Positions 45,506 through 54,555 of a stretch of DNA of 64,000 nt are shown here, piece after piece. Made by a program: the position numbers and the translations under genes. The notes beneath the pieces are model-generated. The model had not been told where the DNA came from. It saw only the letters and a list, made by a program, of their open reading frames with translations, and made no database searches. This stretch comes from Lysobacter terrestris (lineage in GTDB: Bacteria > Pseudomonadota > Gammaproteobacteria > Xanthomonadales > Xanthomonadaceae): assembly GCF_014489475.1 (NCBI RefSeq), contig NZ_CP060820.1, forward strand, positions 1,690,001-1,754,000. Reading direction: 5' to 3'. How positions within the stretch are numbered: position 1 is the stretch's first letter; each line of letters starts with the position of its first letter.

Positions 45506-47173
45506 ATGAATACCGCATCGGCTACCGCCGGCCAAAAGTTCGAGAGCGGCCTCACCCAGGGCCACAAGAAGGTCATCCTGGCCTCCAGCCTGGGCACCGT
45601 GTTCGAGTGGTACGACTTCTACCTCTACGGATCGCTCGCGGCGATCATCGCCAAGCAGTTCTTCAGCGGCGTCAACGAGACCACCGGCTTCATCTTCGCC
45701 CTGCTCGCGTTCGCCGCCGGCTTCTTCGTGCGTCCGTTCGGCGCGGCGTTCTTCGGCAGCCTCGGCGACCGCATCGGCCGCAAGTACACGTTCCTGGTCA
45801 CCATCGTGATCATGGGCCTGTCGACCTTCCTGGTCGGCATCTTGCCCAGCTACGCCAGCATCGGCGTGGCCGCGCCGATCATCCTGATCGGCTTGCGCTT
45901 GCTGCAGGGCCTGGCGCTCGGCGGCGAGTACGGCGGCGCGGCGACCTACGTGGCCGAGCACGCGCCGCACGGCAAGCGCGGCCTGTACACCAGCTTCATC
46001 CAGATCACCGCGACCGCCGGGCTGTTCCTGTCGCTGCTGGTGATCCTCGGCTGCCGCGTGTACCTGGGCAACGAGGCGTTCGAAGCCTGGGGCTGGCGCA
46101 TCCCGTTCCTGGTGTCGATCGCGCTGCTCGGCGTGTCGGTGTGGATCCGCATGCAGCTGAGCGAATCGCCGCTGTTCCAGCAGATGAAGAGCGAGGGCAA
46201 GGTCGCCAAGACCCCGTTCCGCGACAGCCTGTTCTCCAGCAACGGCAAGCTGATGCTGCTGGCGCTGCTCGGCGCCACCGCGGGCCAGGCGGTGGTCTGG
46301 TACGGCGGCCAGTTCTACTCGCTGTTCTTCCTCACCCAGACGCTGAAGGTCGACGGCACCACCGCCAACCTGCTGATCGCCGCCGCGCTGCTGCTGGCCA
46401 CGCCGTTCTTCGTGGTGTTCGGCTGGCTGTCGGACAGGATCGGCCGCAAGAAGATCGTCATGCTCGGCTGCCTGCTCGCCGCGCTGACCTACTTCCCGAT
46501 CTTCAAGGGCCTGACCCACTACGCCAATCCGGCGGTGGAGGAGGCACGCGCCTCGGCGCCGGCGGTGATCCACGCCGATCCGGGCAAGTGCAGCTTCATG
46601 TTCGACCCGATCGGCAAGAAGGTGTTCACCAACTCCTGCGACATCGCCGCGACGGCGCTGGCCAAGGCCGGCATCCCGTACACGATCGAGCCGGCGTTGG
46701 CCGGTGCGGTGGCCACGGTGAGCATCGGTGACAGCCGTGTCGCCGGTTACGAGGGCGCCGGCCTGTCCAAGGACGACGGCAAGGCCAAGTCCGATGCGTT
46801 CGGCAAGGAACTCAAGGGCGCGCTGACCGCCGCCGGCTATCCGGAGAAGGCCGATCCGTCGCGCATCAACACGCCGATGGTGCTGCTGCTGCTGTGGATC
46901 CTGGTGCTGTACGTGACCATGGTCTACGGCCCGATCGCGGCGTGGCTGGTGGAGCTGTTCCCGACGCGCATCCGCTACACCTCGATGTCGCTGCCGTACC
47001 ACATCGGCAACGGCTGGTTCGGCGGCTTCCTGCCGACCATCTCGTTCGGCCTGGTCGCGGCCACCGGCAACATGTACCAGGGCCTGTGGTACCCGATCAT
47101 CATCGCGTTGATGACCTTCGTGATCGGCTCGCTGTTCCTGCGCGAGACCAAGGACGTGGACATCACCAAGTAA
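45506..47173 (+). CDS. MHS-family major facilitator (metabolite:H+ symporter)
   Basis: 555 residues with 12 predicted helices. MHS signatures: FEWYDFYLYG, FFVRPFGAAFFGSLGDRIGRKYTF, LRLLQGLALGGEYGGAATYVAEHAP and a second GWLSDRIGRKK. Between the halves (about 338-454) is an extra hydrophilic region with two Cys (362, 378) that ordinary ~430-residue MHS proteins lack. The location beside acs and a porin points to a short carboxylate as substrate; this is inference. GGACCGC 12 bp upstream; coupled to the porin. Confidence 0.9.
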   Translation: MNTASATAGQKFESGLTQGHKKVILASSLGTVFEWYDFYLYGSLAAIIAKQFFSGVNETTGFIFALLAFAAGFFVRPFGAAFFGSLGDRIGRKYTFLVTIVIMGLSTFLVGILPSYASIGVAAPIILIGLRLLQGLALGGEYGGAATYVAEHAPHGKRGLYTSFIQITATAGLFLSLLVILGCRVYLGNEAFEAWGWRIPFLVSIALLGVSVWIRMQLSESPLFQQMKSEGKVAKTPFRDSLFSSNGKLMLLALLGATAGQAVVWYGGQFYSLFFLTQTLKVDGTTANLLIAAALLLATPFFVVFGWLSDRIGRKKIVMLGCLLAALTYFPIFKGLTHYANPAVEEARASAPAVIHADPGKCSFMFDPIGKKVFTNSCDIAATALAKAGIPYTIEPALAGAVATVSIGDSRVAGYEGAGLSKDDGKAKSDAFGKELKGALTAAGYPEKADPSRINTPMVLLLLWILVLYVTMVYGPIAAWLVELFPTRIRYTSMSLPYHIGNGWFGGFLPTISFGLVAATGNMYQGLWYPIIIALMTFVIGSLFLRETKDVDITK

Positions 47174-47205
47174 CGCCCTCCCCGCAGTCGTGGTGCGTGG
47201 CAAGC

Positions 47206-47229
47206 AACGCCGGCCTTCGGGCCGGCGTT
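47206..47229. terminator. Bidirectional hairpin between the MHS gene and kdpE
   Basis: AACGCCGGCC-TTCG-GGCCGGCGTT, perfect 10-bp stem with a stable TTCG tetraloop between converging genes. U-tract weak. Confidence 0.7.
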
Positions 47230-47245
47230 GTGTCTTGTGGCGGGG

Positions 47246-47947
47246 TCAGGCGTCGCGCTCGCCGAGGAAGCGCAGGCCGACGCCGGGTTCGGTGGCGATC
47301 CAGCGCGGCGCGGCGGCATCGTCGCCGAGCTTCTGCCGCAACTTGGCGACGAGGATGCGCAGGTAGTGGGTGTCGTGCTGGTGGGTCGGGCCCCACAGTT
47401 CGCGCAGCAGCTGCGGCTGGGTGACGACGCGGCCGGCGTGGCGCAGCAGCAGGGTGAGCAGGGCGTATTCCTTGCGCGACAACGCCAGCACCGCGCCGGC
47501 GACGCTGACTTCGCGCCGCGCCAGGTCGATGCGCAGCGTGCCGTCGTCGAACAGCGGCAGCGCATCGGCCGGCCGCGCCTGGTTGCGCAGCAGCACGCGC
47601 ACGCGCGCCATCAGTTCCTGCACACCGAAGGGCTTGGTCACGTAGTCGTTGGCGCCGGCATCCAGCGCGGCGACTTTCTCCGCTTCGCCGGCGCGCACGG
47701 TCAGCACGATCACCGGCACCGGCGACCACTCGCGCAGGGCCTGCAGCACGGCGCGGCCGTCGATGTCGGGCAGGCCCAGGTCGAGGATGACCAGGTCCGC
47801 GCCCTGCGTCGCCAACGTCGCCAGCGCGGCCTGCCCGGTGTCGGCCTGCAGCACCGCGTAGCCCTGCGCGCGCAGGCCGATGTCGAGGAAGCGGCGGATC
47901 TGCGGTTCGTCGTCCACCACCAGGATGCGCGCCGGCGTCGTGTTCAT
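47246..47947 (-). CDS. kdpE: KdpE-type response regulator
   Basis: 233 residues. Receiver with VVDDE at 10-14 and phospho-Asp56 (VILDLGLPDIDG), K in YVTKPF; OmpR-type winged helix with LSRKEYALLTLLLRHAGRVVTQPQLLRELWG and HYLRILVAKLRQKLGDD. This matches KdpE, the activator of high-affinity K+ uptake. It overlaps the kinase stop by ATGA. The kdpFABC operon is not in this window; the gene across the kinase is kup. Confidence 0.92.
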   Translation of the reverse strand: MNTTPARILVVDDEPQIRRFLDIGLRAQGYAVLQADTGQAALATLATQGADLVILDLGLPDIDGRAVLQALREWSPVPVIVLTVRAGEAEKVAALDAGANDYVTKPFGVQELMARVRVLLRNQARPADALPLFDDGTLRIDLARREVSVAGAVLALSRKEYALLTLLLRHAGRVVTQPQLLRELWGPTHQHDTHYLRILVAKLRQKLGDDAAAPRWIATEPGVGLRFLGERDA

Positions 47948-49437
47948 GGCGCGGCCGCCGCGGGTTCGAGCAAGGGCAGGGTGATGCGCAGCGTCGTGCC
48001 GATGCCGTCGGCGTTCGCGAGCGCTTCGACTTCGCCACCGTGCGCACCGATCATGCCGCGGCAGATCGCCAGGCCCAGGCCGGTGCCGCCGCGGCTCTCG
48101 CGATCACGATCGCCGCGACTGACCGTGTAGAACATGTCGAAGATGCGGCGGCGTTCGTCTTCGGGGATGCCGGGGCCGCGATCGCTCACCTCGATGCGCA
48201 GCTGGCCGTCGTCGCGCCGTGCGGCGATGGCGATGGCGGCACCCGGCGGCGAGAAGCGCGCGGCGTTCTCGATCACGTTGAACAGCGCCTGTTCGATCAG
48301 CGCGGGATGCACCCAGAGCAGGCCGGCGTCCGCGGCGATGCGCACGTCGAAGCGCGTATCGGGGCGATGCCGCTGCAGGCGCGTGATGGCGGAGCCGACC
48401 AGTTCGTCGACGCCGATCCAGTCGCGGTGCAGGGTCAGTCCGCCGTGGCCGAGCCGGGTCATGTCGAGCAGGTTCTGGATGTAGCGGTCCAGGCGTTCGC
48501 CTTCCTCGCGGATCGTGGCCAGCAAGGCGCGCCGGTCTTCGGCGCTGATGGCATCGGCGTAACCGTCGAGGCTGTCGGCGGCGCCGATGATGCCGGCCAG
48601 CGGCGTGCGCAGGTCGTGCGACACCGACGACAGCAGCGCCGAGCGCAGGCGTTCGGTCTCGCCGGCCATGCGCTCGGTTTCGAGCGCGGCGACCAGGCGC
48701 ACGCGCAACAGCGCCTGCGCGATGTCGTCGGCCATGGCGCGGGCCAGCGCGCGTTCGCGCTCGTCCAGTGCGGGTGCCGGCAATGCGCGCTTCAGGCCGA
48801 TCTGGCCCAGCGTTGCGTCGGGGGCGCGCAGTGGCAGGAACCACCAGCCGTGTTCCTCCACGGTTTCGCGCGGCGCCTGCGGGTTAGCGGGGGCATCGAT
48901 CGCATCCAGGTGCAGCCACGCGTCGGCGCCGAGCCCGTGACGGAAGGCGCGGTGCGCGGCAGCGACGACCGCCGCCTCATCGGCGGCCACCGCGAGCCCC
49001 TGCGCCAGGTCCTGGCGTGCGCGCGCGTGCAGGTTGGCCGCGCGCAAGGCCTGCACCTGCATCGCCAGGCGCGCGGCCATGCGCCCGGCCAGCAGCGCGG
49101 CGGCGAGGAACAGGCCGACGGTGGCCACGCCCTGCCACGCGCTGATGTACAGCGTGTAGCGCGGAGCGATGAAGAAGAAGTTGTAGGCGAGGAAGCACAG
49201 CGTCGCGGTCAGCACCGCGGGGCCGGTGTGCGTGCGCGAGGCGACGACGAGAACCGCGAGCATGAACACCAGCGACAGGTCGCGCAGGCCCAGCCAATGC
49301 TCGGCGAGCGCCGCGACGAGCACGGCCACGGCGGCACCGGCGAGCGCGAGCGCGTAGCCCGCGGGCCCGGGCGCCGGCGACGACGCGGCCGGGAGCGTTT
49401 CGGCGGGCGGGGGCGCAGTGATCGGCATCGCCCGCAT
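47944..49437 (-). CDS. kdpD: KdpD-like sensor histidine kinase lacking the N-terminal KdpD/UspA regions
   Basis: 497 residues, about half of E. coli KdpD (894). It begins at the four-helix DUF4118 membrane region ([34 protein letters not shown]..., [18 protein letters not shown]), then GAF-like, HisKA ([23 protein letters not shown]), and HATPase ([33 protein letters not shown]). The cytoplasmic K+-sensing/UspA domain is absent. Start ATG at 49437 or 49428; open frame further up is not convincing. Divergent from kup, with 143 bp between. Confidence 0.85.
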
Positions 49438-49580
49438 TGTGCCTGCAATGCCCGTGGCCTCCGCGCGAGGCGTGCCGGGTTTTACGCGGAATTTACGCGC
49501 GCGGCGGCGGCGATGGCTTCTGCCTTTATGCGTGGCGGGCGAACACTGCGGGCCCAGGAAACGCCGCGCCCCACCGCCCC

Positions 49581-51491
49581 GTGAATACCGCCACTGCTCC
49601 CTCCCTGCCACACACCGCGAACCCCGGCCGCGCCGGCCTGCGCGCGATGATGCTCGGTGCCATCGGCGTCGTCTTCGGCGACATCGGCACCAGCCCGCTG
49701 TACACGATCAAGGAAGCCTTTGCGCCGCACTACGGCCTGGTGCCGGACCACGCCACGGTGCTGGGCATCCTGTCGCTGGTGTTCTGGTCGCTGCTGATCG
49801 TGATCACGGTGAAGTACGTCGCGGTGATCATGCGCGCCGACAACGACGGCGAGGGCGGCATCATGGCACTGACGGCGCTGGCGCAGCGCACGTTGCCGCC
49901 GGCGTCGAAGGGCGCGTACTTGGTCGGCATCCTCGGCGTGTTCGGCGCGGCGCTGTTCTTCGGCGACGGCGTGCTGACGCCGGCGATCTCGGTGCTGTCG
50001 GCGGTCGAGGGCCTGCAGGTCGCCACCCCCGCGCTGCAGAGCTGGGTGTTGCCGATCACCATCGCGGTGCTGGTGGTGCTGTTCGCCACCCAGCGCTTCG
50101 GCACCGACCGGGTGGGCAAGGCGTTCGGGCCGGTCATCGTCGCGTGGTTCCTCGCGCTGGCCGCGATCGGCGTGCACAACATCGCCGGCAACGCTGACGT
50201 GCTGCAGGCACTCAATCCGTGGTGGGGGTTGCGTTTCTTCCTCGATCACGGCTGGCATGGCGTGTTCATCCTCGGCGCCGTGGTGCTGGCGGTCACCGGT
50301 GGCGAGGCGCTGTACGCCGACATGGGCCACTTCGGCCGCCGCCCGATCCAGTACGCCTGGAACTTCATCGTGCTGCCCTCGCTCACGCTCAACTACCTCG
50401 GCCAGGGCGCGCTGTTGCTGGCCGATCCGCGGGCGGTGGCCAATCCGTTCTACCTCGGCGTGCCCGGTTGGGCGTTGTACCCGATGGTGGGCCTGGCCAC
50501 GGCAGCCACGGTGATCGCCTCGCAGGCGGTGATCAGCGGTGCGTACTCGGCGACGCGGCAGGCCATCCAGCTCGGCTACCTGCCGCGCATGGGCATCCGC
50601 CATACCTCGCGCGAAACCATCGGCCAGGTCTACATCCCGTCGATCAACTGGTTGCTGATGCTGGCCGTCATCGCCACCGTGGTCGGCTTCGGCAGTTCGA
50701 CCGCGTTGGCGACCGCGTACGGCGTGTCGGTCACCGGCACGATGCTGATCACCAGCGTGATCCTGATCGTGGCGATGCGCGCGCGCGGCGCGCTCCCGGC
50801 ATGGCTGTTCTGGCCGCTGGCGGCGCTGTTCGTGCTGGTCGATGTCGCCTTCCTCGCCGCGAACCTGGTGAAGTTCCTCGACGGCGCGTGGTTCCCGATC
50901 GCGCTGGGCGTCGTGGTATTCACCCTGCTGCGCACGTGGGGGCGCGGTCGCCGGCTGCTGCAGGAGGAGATCCGCAAGGACGGCATCCGCCTCGACAGCT
51001 TCCTGCCCGGCCTGCTGCTGGCGCCGCCGGCGCGCGTGCCCGGCACCGCGGTGTTCCTGACCGCGCAGCCGGGGATCGTGCCCAAGGCGCTGCTGCATAA
51101 CCTCAAGCACAACAAGGTGCTGCACGAACGCAACGTGCTGCTGACCGTGGAGACGAAGGCGGTGCCGCACGTGCCGGCGGACGAGCGGCTCGCGCTGGAA
51201 ACCATCGGCGACGACTTCTACCGCGCGACCGTGCGCTACGGCTTCATGGAAACGCCCGACGTGCCGTTGGCGCTGATGCGTTCGGCCGACCACGGCGGCC
51301 TGTGCTTCGATCCGATGGAGACGACCTACTTCGCCAGCCGCGAAAGCATCGTCGCGCGGCCTCGCGGCGGCATGCCGCTGTGGCGCGACCGCCTGTTCGC
51401 CTACCTGCACCGCAATGCCGCGCCGGCGACGGATTTCTTCCGGATTCCCGGCACGCGCCTGGTCGAACTGGGCGCGCCGGTGGAAATCTGA
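49581..51491 (+). CDS. kup: Kup-family low-affinity potassium transporter
   Basis: 636 residues, close to E. coli Kup (622), with 12 helices and a C-terminal cytoplasmic domain. [58 protein letters not shown] and [18 protein letters not shown] are diagnostic. GTG at 49581 gives the usual short N-terminus. Expression may be linked to the divergent kdpDE pair, an inference from position. Confidence 0.96.
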   Translation: MNTATAPSLPHTANPGRAGLRAMMLGAIGVVFGDIGTSPLYTIKEAFAPHYGLVPDHATVLGILSLVFWSLLIVITVKYVAVIMRADNDGEGGIMALTALAQRTLPPASKGAYLVGILGVFGAALFFGDGVLTPAISVLSAVEGLQVATPALQSWVLPITIAVLVVLFATQRFGTDRVGKAFGPVIVAWFLALAAIGVHNIAGNADVLQALNPWWGLRFFLDHGWHGVFILGAVVLAVTGGEALYADMGHFGRRPIQYAWNFIVLPSLTLNYLGQGALLLADPRAVANPFYLGVPGWALYPMVGLATAATVIASQAVISGAYSATRQAIQLGYLPRMGIRHTSRETIGQVYIPSINWLLMLAVIATVVGFGSSTALATAYGVSVTGTMLITSVILIVAMRARGALPAWLFWPLAALFVLVDVAFLAANLVKFLDGAWFPIALGVVVFTLLRTWGRGRRLLQEEIRKDGIRLDSFLPGLLLAPPARVPGTAVFLTAQPGIVPKALLHNLKHNKVLHERNVLLTVETKAVPHVPADERLALETIGDDFYRATVRYGFMETPDVPLALMRSADHGGLCFDPMETTYFASRESIVARPRGGMPLWRDRLFAYLHRNAAPATDFFRIPGTRLVELGAPVEI

Positions 51492-51574
51492 ACGGATGCA
51501 CGGCGCGGCGTGGCTTCCTGCACATGCATGTGCGCCACGGCAAGGCACCATCGCGGTTCCTTCCGTCCAACCCG

Positions 51575-53698
51575 ATGCCCATGGCCCTGCAACGCAACCT
51601 CCTGTTCCTCGCCCTGGCCTGCAGCCTTGCCGCCTGCAAGCCCGCGCCCAGCGACACTGCCGCCACCACCGCGCCGGCGGCCACCGCGCCCGCGGCGGCG
51701 GTGTCCGGCGTCGACCTCGCCGGCATCGACAAGGGCGTGCAGCCGGGCGACGATTTCGACGCCTATGCCAACGGCGGCTGGCGCAAGACCTTCGAGATCC
51801 CCGAGGACCGCTCCAACTACGGCTCGTTCACCGTGCTGGTGGAAACCGCCGAGCAGCGCAACGCCGAACTCATCGCCGCACTCGCCGCGAGCAAGCCGGC
51901 CGCCGGTACCGATGCGCGCCGCGTCGCCGACTTCCACGCCGCGTACATGGACGAGGCGGGCATCGAGCAGCGCGGCCTGCAGTCGCTGCAGCCGCAGCTG
52001 GATGCGATCAACGCGATCGCCTCGCGCGCCGACCTGTCGCGTGTGCTCGGCGCCAGCGTGCGCGCCGACACCGACCCGCTCAACGCCACCAACTTCTACA
52101 CCGACAACCTGTTCGGCGTGTTCGTCGCGCAGGGGCTGCAGGATCCGGAGCACAACGTCGCCTCGCTGATGCAGGGCGGGCTGGGCATGCCCGACCGCGA
52201 GTACTACCTGTCCGGCGACAAGGAGATGGTCGACGCGCGCAAGGCGTACGAAACCTACATCGCCGCGTTGCTGACCCAGGCCGGCATCGAGGATGCGAGC
52301 GCCAAGGCGAAATCGATCCTCGCGCTGGAGACGAAGATCGCCAGGGCGCATGCATCGGTGGTCGATTCGCAGGACGTGCACAAGGCGAACAACCCGTGGG
52401 CGCTGTCGGCGTTCGCGAAGCAGGCGCCGGGCATGGACTGGACCGCGTTCTTCACCGCCGCCGGGCTCGCCTCGCAGCCGACCGTCGTCGCCTGGCAGCC
52501 GCGCGCGATCAGCGGCGTGTCCGCGCTGGTCGGCCGCGAGCCGCTGCCGGCGTGGAAGGACTACCTGGCCTTCCATGCCCTCGACCACGCCGCCTGGAAC
52601 ACCGCCGTCCGCGGCCCCGGCGAGCTGCCCAAGGCCTACACCGACCTCGCCTTCGGCTTCCACGGCACCACGCTGTCGGGCACGCCCAAGGCGCGCGAGC
52701 GCAGCAAGCGCGCGCTCGATGCGACCAGCGTCGCGCTGGGTGATGCGGTAGGCAAGGTGTACGCGGAGAAGTACTTCCCGGCGTCGTCGAAGGCGATGGT
52801 CGAGGAGATGGTGCACAACATCCTCGCCGCGTTCGACGAGCGCGTGGATTCGCTGACGTGGATGACCGCGGAAACCAAGGCGAAGGCGCGCGAGAAGGCC
52901 AAGGCGATGCGCGTGGGCGTGGGCTATCCGGAGCAGTGGCGCGATTACGCCGCGCTGGAGATCCGCCCCGACGATGCGCTGGGCAACCGCCTGCGCGCGG
53001 AACTGCAGGAGTACCGCCACCAGATCGGCAAGCTCGGCAAGCCGGTCGAGCGTGGCGAGTGGTGGATGACGCCGCAGACGGTCAACGCGGTGCAGTTGCC
53101 GCTGCAGAACGCGATGAATTTCCCCGCGGCGATCATCGAGAAGCCGTTCTTCGATCCCAAGGCCGATCCGGCGGCGAACTACGGTTCGATCGGCGCGGTG
53201 ATCGGCCACGAGATCAGCCACGGCTTCGACGACACCGGCGCCGAATTCGACGCGCAGGGCCGGATGAGCAACTGGTGGACGCCGGAAGATGCCAAGCACT
53301 TCAAGGCCGCGACGCAGAAGCTCGCCGCGCAGTACAGCGCGTACGAGCCGCTGCCGGGCCTGCACGTCAACGGCGAGCTGACCTCGGGCGAGAACATCGC
53401 CGACGTGTCCGGCCTGACCATCGCCTACATGGCGTACAGGAAATCGCTGGGCGGCAAGGAAGCGCCGGTGATCGACGGATTGAGCGGCGACCAGCGCTTC
53501 TTCCTCGCCTACGGCCAGACCTGGCGCAGCAAGATCCGCGACGCCGCGCTGCGCCAGCGCATCCTCACCGACGGCCATGCGCCGGCGGCGCAGCGCGCGC
53601 AGACCGTGCGCAACATCGACGCGTGGTACGACGCGTACGGCGCGAAGGCGGGCGAGAAGCTGTACCTGGCGCCGGCGGACCGGGTGAAGGTCTGGTAA
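51575..53698 (+). CDS. M13 family metallopeptidase (PepO/neprilysin-like) lipoprotein
   Basis: 707 residues. Lipoprotein signal with lipobox SLAAC; Ala/Thr-rich linker; M13 N-domain (QPGDDFDAYANGGW) and catalytic domain with NAMNFPAAIIEKPFF, HEISH (H545, zinc ligands), GENIADVSGL (third ligand Glu) and AYGQTWRSK near the C-terminus. It cleaves oligopeptides in the periplasm or on the cell surface. Length is normal for bacterial PepO (about 680-710). Terminated by the palindrome at 53724. Confidence 0.93.
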   Translation: MPMALQRNLLFLALACSLAACKPAPSDTAATTAPAATAPAAAVSGVDLAGIDKGVQPGDDFDAYANGGWRKTFEIPEDRSNYGSFTVLVETAEQRNAELIAALAASKPAAGTDARRVADFHAAYMDEAGIEQRGLQSLQPQLDAINAIASRADLSRVLGASVRADTDPLNATNFYTDNLFGVFVAQGLQDPEHNVASLMQGGLGMPDREYYLSGDKEMVDARKAYETYIAALLTQAGIEDASAKAKSILALETKIARAHASVVDSQDVHKANNPWALSAFAKQAPGMDWTAFFTAAGLASQPTVVAWQPRAISGVSALVGREPLPAWKDYLAFHALDHAAWNTAVRGPGELPKAYTDLAFGFHGTTLSGTPKARERSKRALDATSVALGDAVGKVYAEKYFPASSKAMVEEMVHNILAAFDERVDSLTWMTAETKAKAREKAKAMRVGVGYPEQWRDYAALEIRPDDALGNRLRAELQEYRHQIGKLGKPVERGEWWMTPQTVNAVQLPLQNAMNFPAAIIEKPFFDPKADPAANYGSIGAVIGHEISHGFDDTGAEFDAQGRMSNWWTPEDAKHFKAATQKLAAQYSAYEPLPGLHVNGELTSGENIADVSGLTIAYMAYRKSLGGKEAPVIDGLSGDQRFFLAYGQTWRSKIRDAALRQRILTDGHAPAAQRAQTVRNIDAWYDAYGAKAGEKLYLAPADRVKVW

Positions 53699-53723
53699 TT
53701 CCGCGGGTGATTGTTGTGAGGAG

Positions 53724-53750
53724 ACGGCCGCAATTGCGGCCGTTTTCTTT
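53724..53750 (+). terminator. Intrinsic terminator of the M13 peptidase gene
   Basis: Perfect 20-bp palindrome ACGGCCGCAATTGCGGCCGT followed by TTTCTTT, 25 bp after the stop. Confidence 0.88.
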
Positions 53751-53762
53751 GTTGGTGGACGC

Positions 53763-53890
53763 CACCCTCGCCCCGCTTGCGGGGAGAGGGACCGCGTCGC
53801 GTAGCGATGCAGGGTGAGGGGACGTGACGCCACGGCAAGAGCGCCCCTCATCTGCCCTGCGGGCATCTTCTCCCCGCTGCGCGGGGAGAA
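53763..53890. repeat. Dispersed REP/BIME-like repeat (copy C)
   Basis: CACCCTCGCCCCGCTTGCGGGGAGAGGG ... GCAGGGTGAGGGG then GACGTGACGCCACGGCAAGAGCGCCCCTCATCTGCCCTGCGGGC and a TTCTCCCCGC-TGC-GCGGGGAGAA hairpin. Duplicated almost exactly about 175 bp downstream (copy D). Confidence 0.75.
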
Positions 53891-53937
53891 GAAAAACCCG
53901 CACCAGCGATTGCTCACAACACCAGCGCTTACTTCCC

Positions 53938-54060
53938 CTCGCCCCGCTTGCGGGGGAGAGGGACAGCGTCGCGCAGCGACGCAGGGTGAGGGGACGTGAC
54001 GCCACGGCAAGAGCGCCCTCATCTGCCCTGCGGGCTTCTTCTCCTCGCTGCGCGGGGAGG
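53938..54060. repeat. Dispersed REP/BIME-like repeat (copy D)
   Basis: A second, directly repeated copy of element C with a few substitutions (for example CTTCTTCTCCTCGCTGCGCGGGG). The two copies fill most of the 461-bp gap between the M13 gene and blaI. Confidence 0.75.
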
Positions 54061-54087
54061 GCAGAAACCGGGGGCGTAACCACCACT

Positions 54088-54150
54088 ACTAATTACATAG
54101 TTGACAACGCCGATCCGCCCCCGCAAAGTTGTCTCAACTAGTTAATTAGT
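54088..54150 (+). promoter_or_regulatory. BlaI-type operator: two ACTA-N6-TAGT dyads with promoter
   Basis: Dyad 1 at 54088-54101 (ACTAATTACATAGT) and dyad 2 at 54137-54150 (ACTAGTTAATTAGT), 49 bp apart, the recognition pattern of BlaI/MecI/CopY repressors. The outer arms also form a 10-bp inverted repeat (CTACTAATTA / TAATTAGTAG). A -35 TTGACA (54101-54106) abuts dyad 1; the -10 (near 54124) is weak. The region is strikingly AT-rich against the local GC. It should autorepress the blaI-blaR1 pair. Confidence 0.75.
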
Positions 54151-54159
54151 AGGCAAGCC

Positions 54160-54555
54160 ATGGCCCGGCCTCCGTCCCCCACGCTCACCGAATCCGAACG
54201 CGCGATCCTCGAAGTGTTGTGGGACAAGGGCGAGGCCTCGGTGCGCGAGGTCACCGACGAGCTGGCCGCGCAGAAATCGGTGGCCTACACCACCGTGCTG
54301 ACCATGTTCAGCACGCTCGGCAAGAAGGGCCTGGTCAGCCACCGCGCCGAAGGCCGCGCCTTCATCTACCGCGCGACGATCACCCGCGAGGCCGCGCGCC
54401 GGCAGGCGCTGGACCACCTGCTGCAGCAGTTCTTCGACGGCTCGCCCAACGTGCTCGCGCAGCACCTGCTCAGCGAGCACGACATCGCACAGACCGAACT
54501 CAAGGCGCTGCAGCACAAGGTCAGCGCCGCCAAGGCGAAAGGAAGGAAGCCATGA
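54160..54555 (+). CDS. BlaI/MecI/CopY-family transcriptional repressor
   Basis: 131 residues. Winged helix with TESERAILEVLWDKGEASVREVTDELAAQKSVAYTTVLTMFSTLGKKGLVSHRAEGRAFIY, then a C-terminal dimerisation helix. Proteins of this family are removed by proteolysis triggered by a BlaR1-type M56 protease, encoded next with ATGA overlap. Binding sites are upstream. No beta-lactamase is nearby, so the regulon may differ from antibiotic resistance. Confidence 0.93.
   Translation: MARPPSPTLTESERAILEVLWDKGEASVREVTDELAAQKSVAYTTVLTMFSTLGKKGLVSHRAEGRAFIYRATITREAARRQALDHLLQQFFDGSPNVLAQHLLSEHDIAQTELKALQHKVSAAKAKGRKP

Noticed and set aside
44177-47203. Long minus-strand open frame covering the porin and MHS genes
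   Set aside because: Spans two clear genes on the other strand and has no family signature.
47246-51491. A complete kdp operon
   Set aside because: No KdpA, KdpB, KdpC or KdpF sequence is visible on either side; only kdpDE-like genes are present.
51302-51574. Upstream in-frame extension of the M13 peptidase inside kup
   Set aside because: It is the out-of-frame kup coding sequence; the lipoprotein signal fixes the start at 51575.
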